64,000 nt of DNA from the NCBI RefSeq assembly GCF_001279585.1, contig NZ_LGEC01000126.1, positions 1 to 64,000 of the forward strand. The letters run 5' to 3'. The position numbers and the translations under genes were made by a program. The notes beneath the pieces were generated by a model. It was given only the letters and a program-made list of their open reading frames with translations. It searched no databases and was not told the DNA's origin. Positions 8,531-15,282 of this stretch are shown here, piece after piece. This DNA comes from Nocardiopsis sp. NRRL B-16309. Its GTDB lineage: Bacteria > Actinomycetota > Actinomycetes > Streptosporangiales > Streptosporangiaceae. Every line of letters starts with the position of its first letter. Position 1 is the stretch's first letter.

Positions 8531-9784
8531 ATGGCGGAGCTCTCCCCGGCCCTGAAGCAGGCGACCCCGGTGGTGGCCGCACGGGGCGAGGGTGTCCACA
8601 TCTACGACGAGGACGGTCGCCGCTACCTCGACTTCACCGCCGGCATCGGCGTCACCAGCACGGGGCACTGCCACCCCAGGGTCGTGGCCGCGGCCCAGGA
8701 GCAGGTGGCCACGCTGATCCACGGCCAGTACACCACCGTGATGCACCGGCCCCTGCTGCGACTCACCGAGCGCCTGGGCGAGGTCCTGCCCGAGGGCGTC
8801 GACCGCCTCTTCTACGTGAACTCCGGCAGCGAGGCCGTCGAGGCCGCCCTGCGCCTGGCCCGCCAGGCCACCGGCCGCCAGAACGCCGTGGTGTTCCAGG
8901 GCTCCTTCCACGGCCGCACGATGGGCGCGGCGTCCCTGACGACCTCCGGCGTCAAGATCCGCGCGGGGATCGGCCCGCTCGTCCCGGGCGTGGTGGTCTC
9001 GCCCTTCCCGTACGCCTACCGGCTGGGCCTGTCCGAGGCCGAGGCCGTCGAGTACGCGCTCAAGGAGCTGGACTACCAGTTCGCCACCGTGACCTCCCCG
9101 AAGGACACCGCGGCCGTGTTCATCGAGCCCGTGCTCGGCGAGGGCGGCTACGTCCCGGTACCGGACGCCTTCCTCCAGGGCCTGCGCGAGCGCGCGGACC
9201 AGCACGGCTTCCTCCTCGTCATGGACGAGGTGCAGACCGGCTTCGGCCGCACGGGCACGTTCTGGGGCCACGAGCCCTCGGGGGTGCGCCCGGACATCGT
9301 CATCACCGCCAAGGGGCTCGCCAGCGGCTTCCCGCTGTCGGCGATCGCCGCCCCCCACGCGATCATGGAGAAGGCCTGGCCGGGTTCCCAGGGCGGAACC
9401 TACGGCGGCAACGCGGTCTCCTGCGCCGCCGCCCTGGCCACCCTGGACGTCATCCAGGAGGAGGGCCTGGTGGAGAACGCCGCCCGCCAGGGCGACCGGC
9501 TGCGCCAGGGCCTGGAGAAGGCCGCGGGCGCCAACCCGGTCATCGGCGACGTGCGCGGACGCGGCCTGATGCTGGGCAACGAGTTCACCGCCGCCGACGG
9601 CTCCCCCGACGCGGCCACCGCGCTGCGCGCCCAGCAGGCCGCCGCCGAGAACGGTCTGCTGCTGCTCACCTGCGGCCCGGCGGGCAACGTGGTCCGGATG
9701 ATCCCGCCGCTGGTCGTCACCGGCGACCAGGTGGACACCGCCGTCTCCCTGTGGGCCGCCTCCGTGGAGGAGGCCACCGCCTGA
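8531..9784 (+). CDS. Class III PLP-dependent aminotransferase (omega-amino acid type)
   Basis: Class III aminotransferase of about 417 residues, GABA-aminotransferase-like. The PLP-phosphate region is NSGSEAVEAAL. The invariant aspartate that contacts the pyridine ring is in LVMDEVQTGFGRTG, and the Schiff-base lysine in ITAKGLASGFPLSA. I chose ATG 8531 because GGAAGTGAGG ends 6 bases before it; a GTG at 8519 is too close to any ribosome site. It transfers an amino group from an omega-amino acid to a 2-oxoacid, and the divergent dehydrogenase would oxidise the resulting semialdehyde. Operator copy 3 lies in its promoter. GABA, beta-alanine or a related amino acid are possible substrates. A perfect hairpin follows 16 bases after the stop. 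Confidence 0.87.
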   Translation: MAELSPALKQATPVVAARGEGVHIYDEDGRRYLDFTAGIGVTSTGHCHPRVVAAAQEQVATLIHGQYTTVMHRPLLRLTERLGEVLPEGVDRLFYVNSGSEAVEAALRLARQATGRQNAVVFQGSFHGRTMGAASLTTSGVKIRAGIGPLVPGVVVSPFPYAYRLGLSEAEAVEYALKELDYQFATVTSPKDTAAVFIEPVLGEGGYVPVPDAFLQGLRERADQHGFLLVMDEVQTGFGRTGTFWGHEPSGVRPDIVITAKGLASGFPLSAIAAPHAIMEKAWPGSQGGTYGGNAVSCAAALATLDVIQEEGLVENAARQGDRLRQGLEKAAGANPVIGDVRGRGLMLGNEFTAADGSPDAATALRAQQAAAENGLLLLTCGPAGNVVRMIPPLVVTGDQVDTAVSLWAASVEEATA

Positions 9785-9800
9785 CCCGGAGAAGCCGCCC

Positions 9801-9836
9801 GGTGGTGCCGGGGGTCGCGCGACCCCCGGCACCACC
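9801..9836 (+). terminator. Perfect 18+18 base inverted repeat, terminator-like
   Basis: GGTGGTGCCGGGGGTCGC is followed directly by its exact reverse complement, 16 bases after the aminotransferase stop. There is no T-run, as is common for terminators of GC-rich actinomycetes. It would end transcription of the aminotransferase before the tRNA gene. Confidence 0.7.
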
Positions 9837-9992
9837 GCGGTCGGCGCCGATGGCCGGGGCACCCGGGGAGGTCGTGCACCCATGGCCGGGGTCACACGAA
9901 AAAGATGCTCAAACCCCTCCCGACACCGTGATACAGTCGGAGACGTCGCCAGGGAGGCCAACGCCGAACGGGCGACACACAACTGAATGCCT

Positions 9993-10068
9993 GCACTCGT
10001 AGCTCAATGGATAGAGCATCTGACTACGGATCAGAAGGTTGGGGGTTCGAGTCCTCCCGAGTGCACCA
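9993..10068 (+). tRNA. tRNA-Arg (anticodon ACG)
   Basis: A full cloverleaf can be drawn. The acceptor stem GCACTCG pairs with CGAGTGC at 10058-10064. The D arm is GCTC...GAGC, the anticodon stem TCTGA/TCAGA encloses loop CTACGGA with anticodon ACG at 10026-10028, and the T arm carries GGTTCGAGTCC-like bases. The CCA end is encoded at 10066-10068. ACG (read as ICG after deamination) decodes CGU, CGC and CGA arginine codons. A U-tract terminator follows at once, so it is a single-gene transcript. Confidence 0.96.
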
Positions 10069-10082
10069 CCTTGAGACAGTGG

Positions 10083-10125
10083 AGAAGCCGCCCGAACTGC
10101 GAAAGCAGCTCGGGCGGCTTCTTTT
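10083..10125 (+). terminator. Rho-independent terminator of the tRNA-Arg gene
   Basis: An 18-base arm starting AGAAGCCGCCCG pairs with 10105-10122 with one A-C mismatch, closed by a GAAA tetraloop, and is followed by TTTT. This is one of the few classical U-tract terminators in the window. Confidence 0.9.
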
Positions 10126-10262
10126 GTACCGCCCTTCGGAGAGACCCGTTCAGGGCCCCGATGCTTCGGGCGGGACGGGCACCGCCGTTCGCGATGGAAG
10201 GCCGCGTCGGCCGTTCGGGCCGTATCGGCATGCGACGACGGGCCCGTCCTGCGCCCCTGGGG

Positions 10263-10553
10263 TCACATGGTCAGGGCGTCCTCGAACTCCTCGGCGCGTT
10301 CCGGACACACGTGCTCGATCCCGATGCGCAGCGCGTCGGGATCGCCGCCCTCGTTGAGGAAGCCGAACACGAACAGGGCCGGATCGTCGGCCTCGCACGC
10401 CGACTCCATCTCGGCGGTGACCTCGTCCATGTCTCCGGGCACGGAGACACCCTGGTCCTCCATGGCCTGACGGTGGGCGTCCTGGTCGTAGCCGGCGCAC
10501 GCCGTCACGGAGAGCAGTCCGACGGCGGCGGTCAGGGGCAGTACAGCACGCAT
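10263..10553 (-). CDS. Small secreted lipoprotein, function unknown
   Basis: Predicted lipoprotein of 96 residues. A short signal peptide (MRAVLPLTAAVGLLSVTAC) ends in a lipobox with the lipid cysteine near residue 19. The mature part is acidic, about 77 residues, with two further cysteines (ESACEADD and EHVCPERA) that could form a disulfide. The pattern is loosely like the small DUF732-type secreted proteins of actinomycetes, but I cannot claim that family. ATG 10553 has GAGGAG about 8 bases upstream; the frame is open further up without a signal peptide. It is convergent with the tRNA gene and divergent from the amidase at 10.7 kb. Confidence 0.65.
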   Translation of the reverse strand: MRAVLPLTAAVGLLSVTACAGYDQDAHRQAMEDQGVSVPGDMDEVTAEMESACEADDPALFVFGFLNEGGDPDALRIGIEHVCPERAEEFEDALTM

Positions 10554-10646
10554 GGGTGGCTCCTCGCCTTGGGGGATGGCCAGGTTGGACGCTTCGCGCG
10601 TCCAGACGGTTGACCGCGCGCTGATCACAGGCGTCGTTACGACAAT

Positions 10647-10663
10647 TCACTGACAGCCAGTGA
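10647..10663. promoter_or_regulatory. Inverted repeat, possible operator
   Basis: TCACTG-5 bases-CAGTGA lies between the divergent lipoprotein and endolysin-like genes, in an AT-richer stretch with a TATCAT hexamer about 20 bases downstream. It is operator-like in size and place; no regulator is suggested by context. Confidence 0.35.
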
Positions 10664-10744
10664 TGGATGCCTCTCGCTGGGTATCATTTGCTTACGAACC
10701 GTGACGACTCCCCTACTCTCCCTTCTTTCCGCCCTGGAGGCTCC

Positions 10745-11611
10745 ATGCCCGAACCCGACAAGCTTCAGTGGCGAAGCGACTTCGGATGGTCACCGTACTC
10801 ACCCGCCGCGCCGGCGAACCCGCGCTCCGGGTTGGTCGTCCACTACGACAGCACCGACCAGGGCCTCGCCGACAAGCCGCACGCGGCGTGCGTCTCGTAC
10901 TGGAACAGGACGCGTGCCTTCCACACCGGACCGAGCCGGGGATGGGCGGACATCGGCTACTCGTGGGGATGCTGTGGTCACGGGTACGTCATGGAGGGGC
11001 GCGGCCTGTTCCGCGTCCAGGCGGCGCAACCGGGCGGGAACTCGACCTACTACTCGTGCACGCTGATGACCGGGCCGAAGGACCCGATCACCGCCGCGCA
11101 GGTCAACGCCGTCCGCCAGCTGCGGGAATGGCTCATGGAACCGCAGTCGTCGATCTCCGGCACGGTCAGGGGGCACCGCGACTTCGTGTCGACCTCCTGT
11201 CCCGGTGAGAAGGCCTACGGCATGGTGCGGGACGGCACGTTCCGCAGAGCGGCGAAGTGGGGCGACGACGCCCCCGACGCAGACGAGCGCCCCGCACCCG
11301 ATCCGGATCCGCCCCCGCCGCCCGTGCCGGGGACGGACGCGCCGCCGTTCCCCCTGCCGAGCGGCTATGCCTTCGGGCCGAGAAGCGGACCGGACTGGCA
11401 GGTCAGCGGCTACTACTCGCACCGCGAGGACCTGCGCCGGTGGCAGCGGAGGATGCGCGACCGCGGGTGGGTCATCACGCCCGACGGCCTGTACGGCGAC
11501 CAGACCGAGGCGGTCACCAGGGCCTTCCAACGGGAGAAGGACCTCGGCAGTGTGGACGGCCTCATCGGGGTCGAGACGTGGTCGGCGGCCTGGACCGCGC
11601 CCATCACCTGA
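10745..11611 (+). CDS. Endolysin-like N-acetylmuramoyl-L-alanine amidase with peptidoglycan-binding domain
   Basis: Two-domain cell-wall protein of about 288 residues. Residues about 25-165 form a PGRP/amidase_2 domain, which cleaves the muramic acid-L-alanine bond using zinc: one ligand histidine in LVVHYDST, a second histidine and cysteine in GHRDFVSTSCPG. A Pro/Asp-rich linker (about 180-205) follows. The C-terminal part (about 228-286) is a PG_binding_1 repeat with LRRWQRRM and DGLYGDQTEAVTRAFQ. There is no signal peptide or membrane segment, which is the plan of phage endolysins rather than secreted host amidases. ATG 10745 follows GGAGG by 4 bases. A longer frame from 10667 adds no recognisable sequence. 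It is a lone gene beside a tRNA gene with no other phage genes. Confidence 0.82.
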   Translation: MPEPDKLQWRSDFGWSPYSPAAPANPRSGLVVHYDSTDQGLADKPHAACVSYWNRTRAFHTGPSRGWADIGYSWGCCGHGYVMEGRGLFRVQAAQPGGNSTYYSCTLMTGPKDPITAAQVNAVRQLREWLMEPQSSISGTVRGHRDFVSTSCPGEKAYGMVRDGTFRRAAKWGDDAPDADERPAPDPDPPPPPVPGTDAPPFPLPSGYAFGPRSGPDWQVSGYYSHREDLRRWQRRMRDRGWVITPDGLYGDQTEAVTRAFQREKDLGSVDGLIGVETWSAAWTAPIT

Positions 11612-11621
11612 GGGGCTTGCA

Positions 11622-11651
11622 GCCCCGCCCCGGCTCCTGCGGGGGCGGGGC
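11622..11651 (+). terminator. GC hairpin after the endolysin-like gene
   Basis: GCCCCGCCCC pairs with GGGGCGGGGC across a 10-base loop, starting 10 bases after the stop of the gene at 10745. There is no U-tract. It lies between convergent genes and could serve both. Confidence 0.6.
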
Positions 11652-11706
11652 CTTCGGGTCGGCCACCGGCGGCGCGACCGGTCGCGGTCCCGCCGCCGCC
11701 CCGGTT

Positions 11707-12789
11707 CTACGCGGACTTCCTGCGACGGGCCAGGTACGTGATCACACCACCGCCGGCAGCAAGCACGACGGCGGTGGCGACCAGACCCATGACCGGAGCG
11801 CCCGTCCGGGCCAACGGGTCGTCGGATCCTTGCGCGGAACCCGGCCCGGCGGTCGCGCCGTCGTCCTCGGGCGTGGAACCGGAATCGGAATCGGTCCCGG
11901 AGTCACCCTCACCGGCGTCCCCGTCCTGGCCATCGTCGCCCGTGCCCGGATCGGAGCCCCCGTCGGTGTCGCCATCGGTGTCGGTGTCGCCGCCGGAACC
12001 GTCGTCGGGTTCGTCGGCGCCACCGGTCCCGTCGTCGCCGTGGCCGTCGTTCTCGTCGCCGTCGTCACCCGCCTCGGGGTCGAGGTCCAGTCCCACGCGG
12101 GTCTGGGCCACGTCGTAGGAGACGCTGAACCCCTCGTCCGGGAGGTTCACGACCAGGTCGAGGTCGTGGCCGATCCCCCACAGCGACTCACCGCTGATGG
12201 TCTCCTCCCACGACGACTCCGAGGGAGAGAGGGAGAGCTCGGCGCCGAGCTCGTTCACCTCCACGGATTCGTCCCCCGGTTCGTAGACGTACTCCGCCCC
12301 GGTCCCGGTCCAGTTCTGGGCGACCGAGATCTCCGCGTCGGTGTAGACCGCCCGCAGCACGACCTCGTCCGAGGCATCGCCCTCGGGCTCGGCGTTCTCC
12401 AGGCCCGGCTGGGACACGCCGCCCTCGGCCGCCGCGCGCATGGCCGCCACGTCGGCTTCGGTGAGTTCGATCCGCAGCTCGTTGATCTTCACAGTCGCGT
12501 CGACCAGATCTCTGTCCACGTCCGTCACGGCACCGGTCCTGGCTCCGGTGAAGATCTCCTCGTCGTACTGGTACCGATTGGTGCCGTGGAAGTCGCCCTG
12601 TCGCTGGTGGAGGACGTGGATCCGGCCCTCTCCTTCGGTCGCGCTCGCCTCCGCGTAACCGATCTCGGCGCTGTCGGCGGTGTCGGCATGGGCGGGCGCC
12701 GCGGTGGCGGCACCGAACGCGCCGAGCGCGGCGAAGGCGAGGCCCCCTCGGAACACGCGGCGGGCGGATATGGGGGAAGGGAACGTCAA
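11707..12789 (-). CDS. LAxTG sortase-anchored surface protein
   Basis: Secreted, wall-anchored protein of about 360 residues. The N-terminal signal peptide has an RR pair and a hydrophobic core ending APAHA (about residues 10-36). A folded region of about 200 residues follows, with no family I can name. Next is a long Asp/Gly/Ser/Thr-rich spacer (about 245-320), then LARTG, a hydrophobic helix and an RRRKSA tail. LAxTG is the signal of class E sortases of high-GC actinomycetes. I place the start at TTG 12789, preceded by GAGGA at 5 bases; the frame is open for another 2 kb upstream only as an antisense shadow of the cob genes. The spacer would carry the domain through the peptidoglycan. Confidence 0.8.
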   Translation of the reverse strand: MTFPSPISARRVFRGGLAFAALGAFGAATAAPAHADTADSAEIGYAEASATEGEGRIHVLHQRQGDFHGTNRYQYDEEIFTGARTGAVTDVDRDLVDATVKINELRIELTEADVAAMRAAAEGGVSQPGLENAEPEGDASDEVVLRAVYTDAEISVAQNWTGTGAEYVYEPGDESVEVNELGAELSLSPSESSWEETISGESLWGIGHDLDLVVNLPDEGFSVSYDVAQTRVGLDLDPEAGDDGDENDGHGDDGTGGADEPDDGSGGDTDTDGDTDGGSDPGTGDDGQDGDAGEGDSGTDSDSGSTPEDDGATAGPGSAQGSDDPLARTGAPVMGLVATAVVLAAGGGVITYLARRRKSA

Positions 12790-12913
12790 GGGAATCCTCG
12801 TTCGAGTCGCTTCTGGCCGCTCGTGGCGTCCAGGAATGACGGGCGGTGTCGGGTGCCCGGTCCAACACAGGAAAGGCATGCTCGGCGTGCCGGAACATGC
12901 CTGCGCAGGGTGA

Positions 12914-12930
12914 GTGGAACCGGGTTCCAC
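12914..12930. promoter_or_regulatory. Palindrome upstream of the surface-protein gene
   Basis: GTGGAACCGGGTTCCAC has 7-base arms around CGG. It lies about 125 bases upstream of the LAxTG-protein start, in the gap shared with the cobG leader. The size suits a dimeric repressor site. No regulator gene is adjacent. The stretch 12931-13150 holds nothing else I can name. Confidence 0.4.
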
Positions 12931-13150
12931 CGGCTGCGACAGTAGCCTCGGGGGGATTCCGTCCAGCCACTCCCGGATGACGATGGAATAACGCCGGTGG
13001 CCCCCTTTGACGTTGTGCGATGGCCGCTTTCCCCGACGCTGGGAGGAAGGGGAACCGGTGAACCTGACGGCGTTCGGCGGGTCCGGGACCGGGCCGCCCC
13101 ATCGGGGATCGGCACGGACGGAGGGCGGTGGGACTCCGGTCTGGACGGAG

Positions 13151-13380
13151 ACCGCCGGACCAGCGCCGCGAGCTGCGAGGTACCCTCGTCGAGCCAGTTG
13201 AACTCCACCTCGTGGGGCAGGGAACCCGGTGCGAATCCGGGACTGACGCGCAGCGGTGAGGGTGACGGGCGGGCACGCCCCGGGACGGTTCCCGGGGCAG
13301 TCACTGGAGCGGGACCAGGCTCCGGGAAGGCGCTCCGCACCGATCGATCCCGAGTCCGAAGACCTGCTGGCGCTGGCGGT
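13151..13380 (+). promoter_or_regulatory. Cobalamin riboswitch (cobG operon leader)
   Basis: The B12-box core is at 13218-13259 (GGGAACCCGGTGCGAATCC, then ACTGACGCGCAGCGGTGA). The 3' element GAGTCCGAAGACCTGCTGG is at 13352-13370. CAGCGCC-type bases near 13160 can pair with CTGGCGCTGGCGGT at 13367-13380 to close the P1 stem. The riboswitch binds adenosylcobalamin and shuts off expression when the cofactor is plentiful. It controls cobG-cobH-cobIJ-cobM. The cobG GTG starts 58 bases after its end. Confidence 0.9.
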
Positions 13381-13438
13381 GACGGGCCGCCAGGTCATCC
13401 GGGTCCCGCGAAACGGGCCCCTGACCCGAAGGACGCAC

Positions 13439-14341
13439 GTGTCCCCGAAGGATGCCACCTCCGCCGGTGCGGGTACCCCGCGTACCCGGCGCGACCGCTG
13501 CCCAGGCGCGCTGCGCCCGTGGCCCGCCGACGACGGACTCCTCGTCCGGCTGCGGCTGGTCGGCGGCCGGCTGCCCGCGGGCGCGCTGCGCGACGTGGCG
13601 GCCGTGGCCGCCGAGTTCGGCGACGGCCGGGTCCATGTGACCGGCCGGGCCAACCTCCAGCTGCGTGCGCTCCCCGGACGCGACGGGCGGCTGACCCCCG
13701 AAGCGCTCCGCGCGGTGGAGGGGACCGGTCTGCTGCCCTCACCCGCCCACGACCTCGTCCGCAACATCATGGCCTCCCCGTGCACCGGCCGTACCGGCGG
13801 ACGCGCCGACCTTCGTCCGCTCGCCGCCGCGCTGGACCGCCTGCTGTGCTCCGATCCGGGCCGCGCCGGGCTTCCCGGCCGCTTCCTGTTCGTCCTGGAC
13901 GACGGGCGCGGCGACCTGCTCGACCGATCCTGCGACCTGGGGTTGGTCGCGCTCGACGCACGGACCGGCCAGCTGAGGGTCGGGGACGGCTGGGGCCCGG
14001 TCGTGCCGCTCGACGACGCGCCCGCCGCGATCGTGCGGCTCGCCGACGCGTTCCTGGCACGGCGCGGCGACGGTCCCTCGGCCGCGTGGCACGTCGCAGA
14101 ACTCCCGGACCCGCTGACCGATCCGGCGCCTCCGGACCCTCGGTTGCCGGACGCCTCACCGCCCCTGCCGTACGGACCGCTGGCCGGTGGCGGTCGCCAT
14201 GCCCCGGTTCCCGACGAGGGCCTGGACCGGCCCGCCGCCGAAGCGCTCGCCGAGGAGGCACTCACCGCGGGAGGCGGGGGACACGGCGAACTCGTCATCA
14301 CGCCCTGGCGCGGCGTCCTCGTCCCCGGGCAGGCGCGGTGA
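13439..14341 (+). CDS. cobG: Precorrin-3B synthase CobG, C-terminally truncated
   Basis: Resembles the N-terminal part of CobG, the oxygen-dependent enzyme that makes precorrin-3B from precorrin-3A in the aerobic cobalamin pathway. The first ferredoxin-like half domain begins RDRCPGALRPW and includes the HVTGRANLQLRAL block. A siroheme/sulfite-reductase-like core follows (SPAHDLVRNIMASP). The protein ends at about residue 300, right after the VITPWRGVLVP segment. Known CobG proteins continue about 80-100 residues, with CTGxPGCAK and HxxGCERxCG cysteine motifs that bind the iron-sulfur cluster and siroheme. Those motifs are absent here, and I do not find them in another frame before cobH. GTG 13439 has GAAGGA 5 bases upstream. 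It is either inactive, a pseudogene, or helped by another protein. Confidence 0.8.
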   Translation: MSPKDATSAGAGTPRTRRDRCPGALRPWPADDGLLVRLRLVGGRLPAGALRDVAAVAAEFGDGRVHVTGRANLQLRALPGRDGRLTPEALRAVEGTGLLPSPAHDLVRNIMASPCTGRTGGRADLRPLAAALDRLLCSDPGRAGLPGRFLFVLDDGRGDLLDRSCDLGLVALDARTGQLRVGDGWGPVVPLDDAPAAIVRLADAFLARRGDGPSAAWHVAELPDPLTDPAPPDPRLPDASPPLPYGPLAGGGRHAPVPDEGLDRPAAEALAEEALTAGGGGHGELVITPWRGVLVPGQAR

Positions 14342-14445
14342 CCGCGGCGAACCGACCGAACCCATCTCACCGGCCGGACCGGCTCGACCTCCCGAGCCGA
14401 CCCGGCCGACGTGAGCCAGCGCAACACCCGGACCGACGTGAGCAG

Positions 14446-15282
14446 ATGAACCAGCAGAACCGATCCGGAATCCCGGAGCAGCAGGAGCGAACGGACGCGT
14501 CGCACGAACCACACCTGTCGCACGAACCGCACGCGTCGGCGGCACCGCGTGAACCGCGAGCACCGCACGCCCCGCACGACCCGCAGGCACCGCCCACACC
14601 GGATCGCTCGGCTCCGTCGGGCCGACCGAGGCGGCCCGGCCGGCTCTACGAGTACATCGACGACGGGCCCGCGATCTACGTCGACTCCTTCGCCATCATC
14701 CGGCGCGAGGCCCGGCTGGAGCACCTGCCCGCCAACGCCGAGCGCCTCGCCGTGCGGATGATCCACGGCACCGGCCAGGTCGACCTCGCCGAGGACCTGG
14801 TCGTCCACCCCGATCTCGTCCCGGCGGCCCGCGCGGCCCTCCGGGACGGCGCGCCGATCCTGTGCGACGCCACCATGGTCGCCACCGGCGTGACCGCGAA
14901 CCGCCTGCCGAGGGGCAACGACGTGCTCTGCTTCCTCAACGACGAGCGGGTCCCCGCCCTGGCCCGGGAGTGGGGCACCACCCGCACCGCGGCCGCCGTG
15001 TCCCTGTGGGAGCCCCTGCTCGACGGCGCCGTCGTCGCCGTCGGCAACGCCCCCACCGCGCTCTTCCACCTGTTGGAGATGCTGGCCGACGGTGCCCCGC
15101 GCCCCGCCGCCATCGTCGGCTGTCCCGTCGGCTTCGTCGGTGCGGCCGAGTCCAAGCAGGCCCTGACCGAATTCGCCGAGCGGTTCGGCATCGACGTCCC
15201 CTACGTGACCGCCCGCGGTCGCCGCGGAGGCTCCGCGATGACCTCCTCGGCCCTCAACGCACTCGCCAAGGAGGAGGAGTGA
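14446..15282 (+). CDS. cobH: Precorrin-8X methylmutase CobH with His/Pro-rich N-terminal extension
   Basis: Moves a methyl group from C11 to C12 of precorrin-8X to give hydrogenobyrinate. The core (about residues 65-278) is typical: YEYIDDGPAIYVDSFAIIR, catalytic histidine in RMIHGTGQVD, then the GNDVLCFLNDE and NAPTALFHLLE blocks. Family proteins are about 210-220 residues. This one has about 62 extra N-terminal residues rich in His, Pro, Arg and Glu (repeats of HEPH). ATG 14446 is the first start in frame after the cobG stop; its ribosome site is weak (GTGAG). The stop overlaps the cobIJ start by 4 bases. The extension could bind metal, or could be low-complexity sequence left where the end of cobG was lost. 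Confidence 0.9.
   Translation: MNQQNRSGIPEQQERTDASHEPHLSHEPHASAAPREPRAPHAPHDPQAPPTPDRSAPSGRPRRPGRLYEYIDDGPAIYVDSFAIIRREARLEHLPANAERLAVRMIHGTGQVDLAEDLVVHPDLVPAARAALRDGAPILCDATMVATGVTANRLPRGNDVLCFLNDERVPALAREWGTTRTAAAVSLWEPLLDGAVVAVGNAPTALFHLLEMLADGAPRPAAIVGCPVGFVGAAESKQALTEFAERFGIDVPYVTARGRRGGSAMTSSALNALAKEEE

Noticed and set aside
3459..9784. Ectoine/hydroxyectoine (eut) or plain GABA catabolism as the pathway
   Set aside because: The eut partners (EutB, EutC, EutD, EutE) are missing, and a simple GABA route would not need the isomerase pair, DUF3830, hydroxyacid dehydrogenase and amidase.
9993..11611. An integrated prophage at the tRNA gene
   Set aside because: Only one phage-like gene is present. 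There is no integrase, structural gene or repeat of the tRNA 3' end in the window.
13040..13080. A second B12-box-like sequence (GGGGAACCGGTGAACC) before the cobG riboswitch
   Set aside because: It has part of the core only, with no matching GACCTGC-type 3' element or P1 partner.
11707..15069. A 1120-codon open frame on the minus strand across the cobG-cobH region
   Set aside because: Only the first part in coding order that ends at 11707 (from TTG 12789) has a signal peptide and sorting motif. The rest is antisense to clear cob genes, a common effect of high GC.
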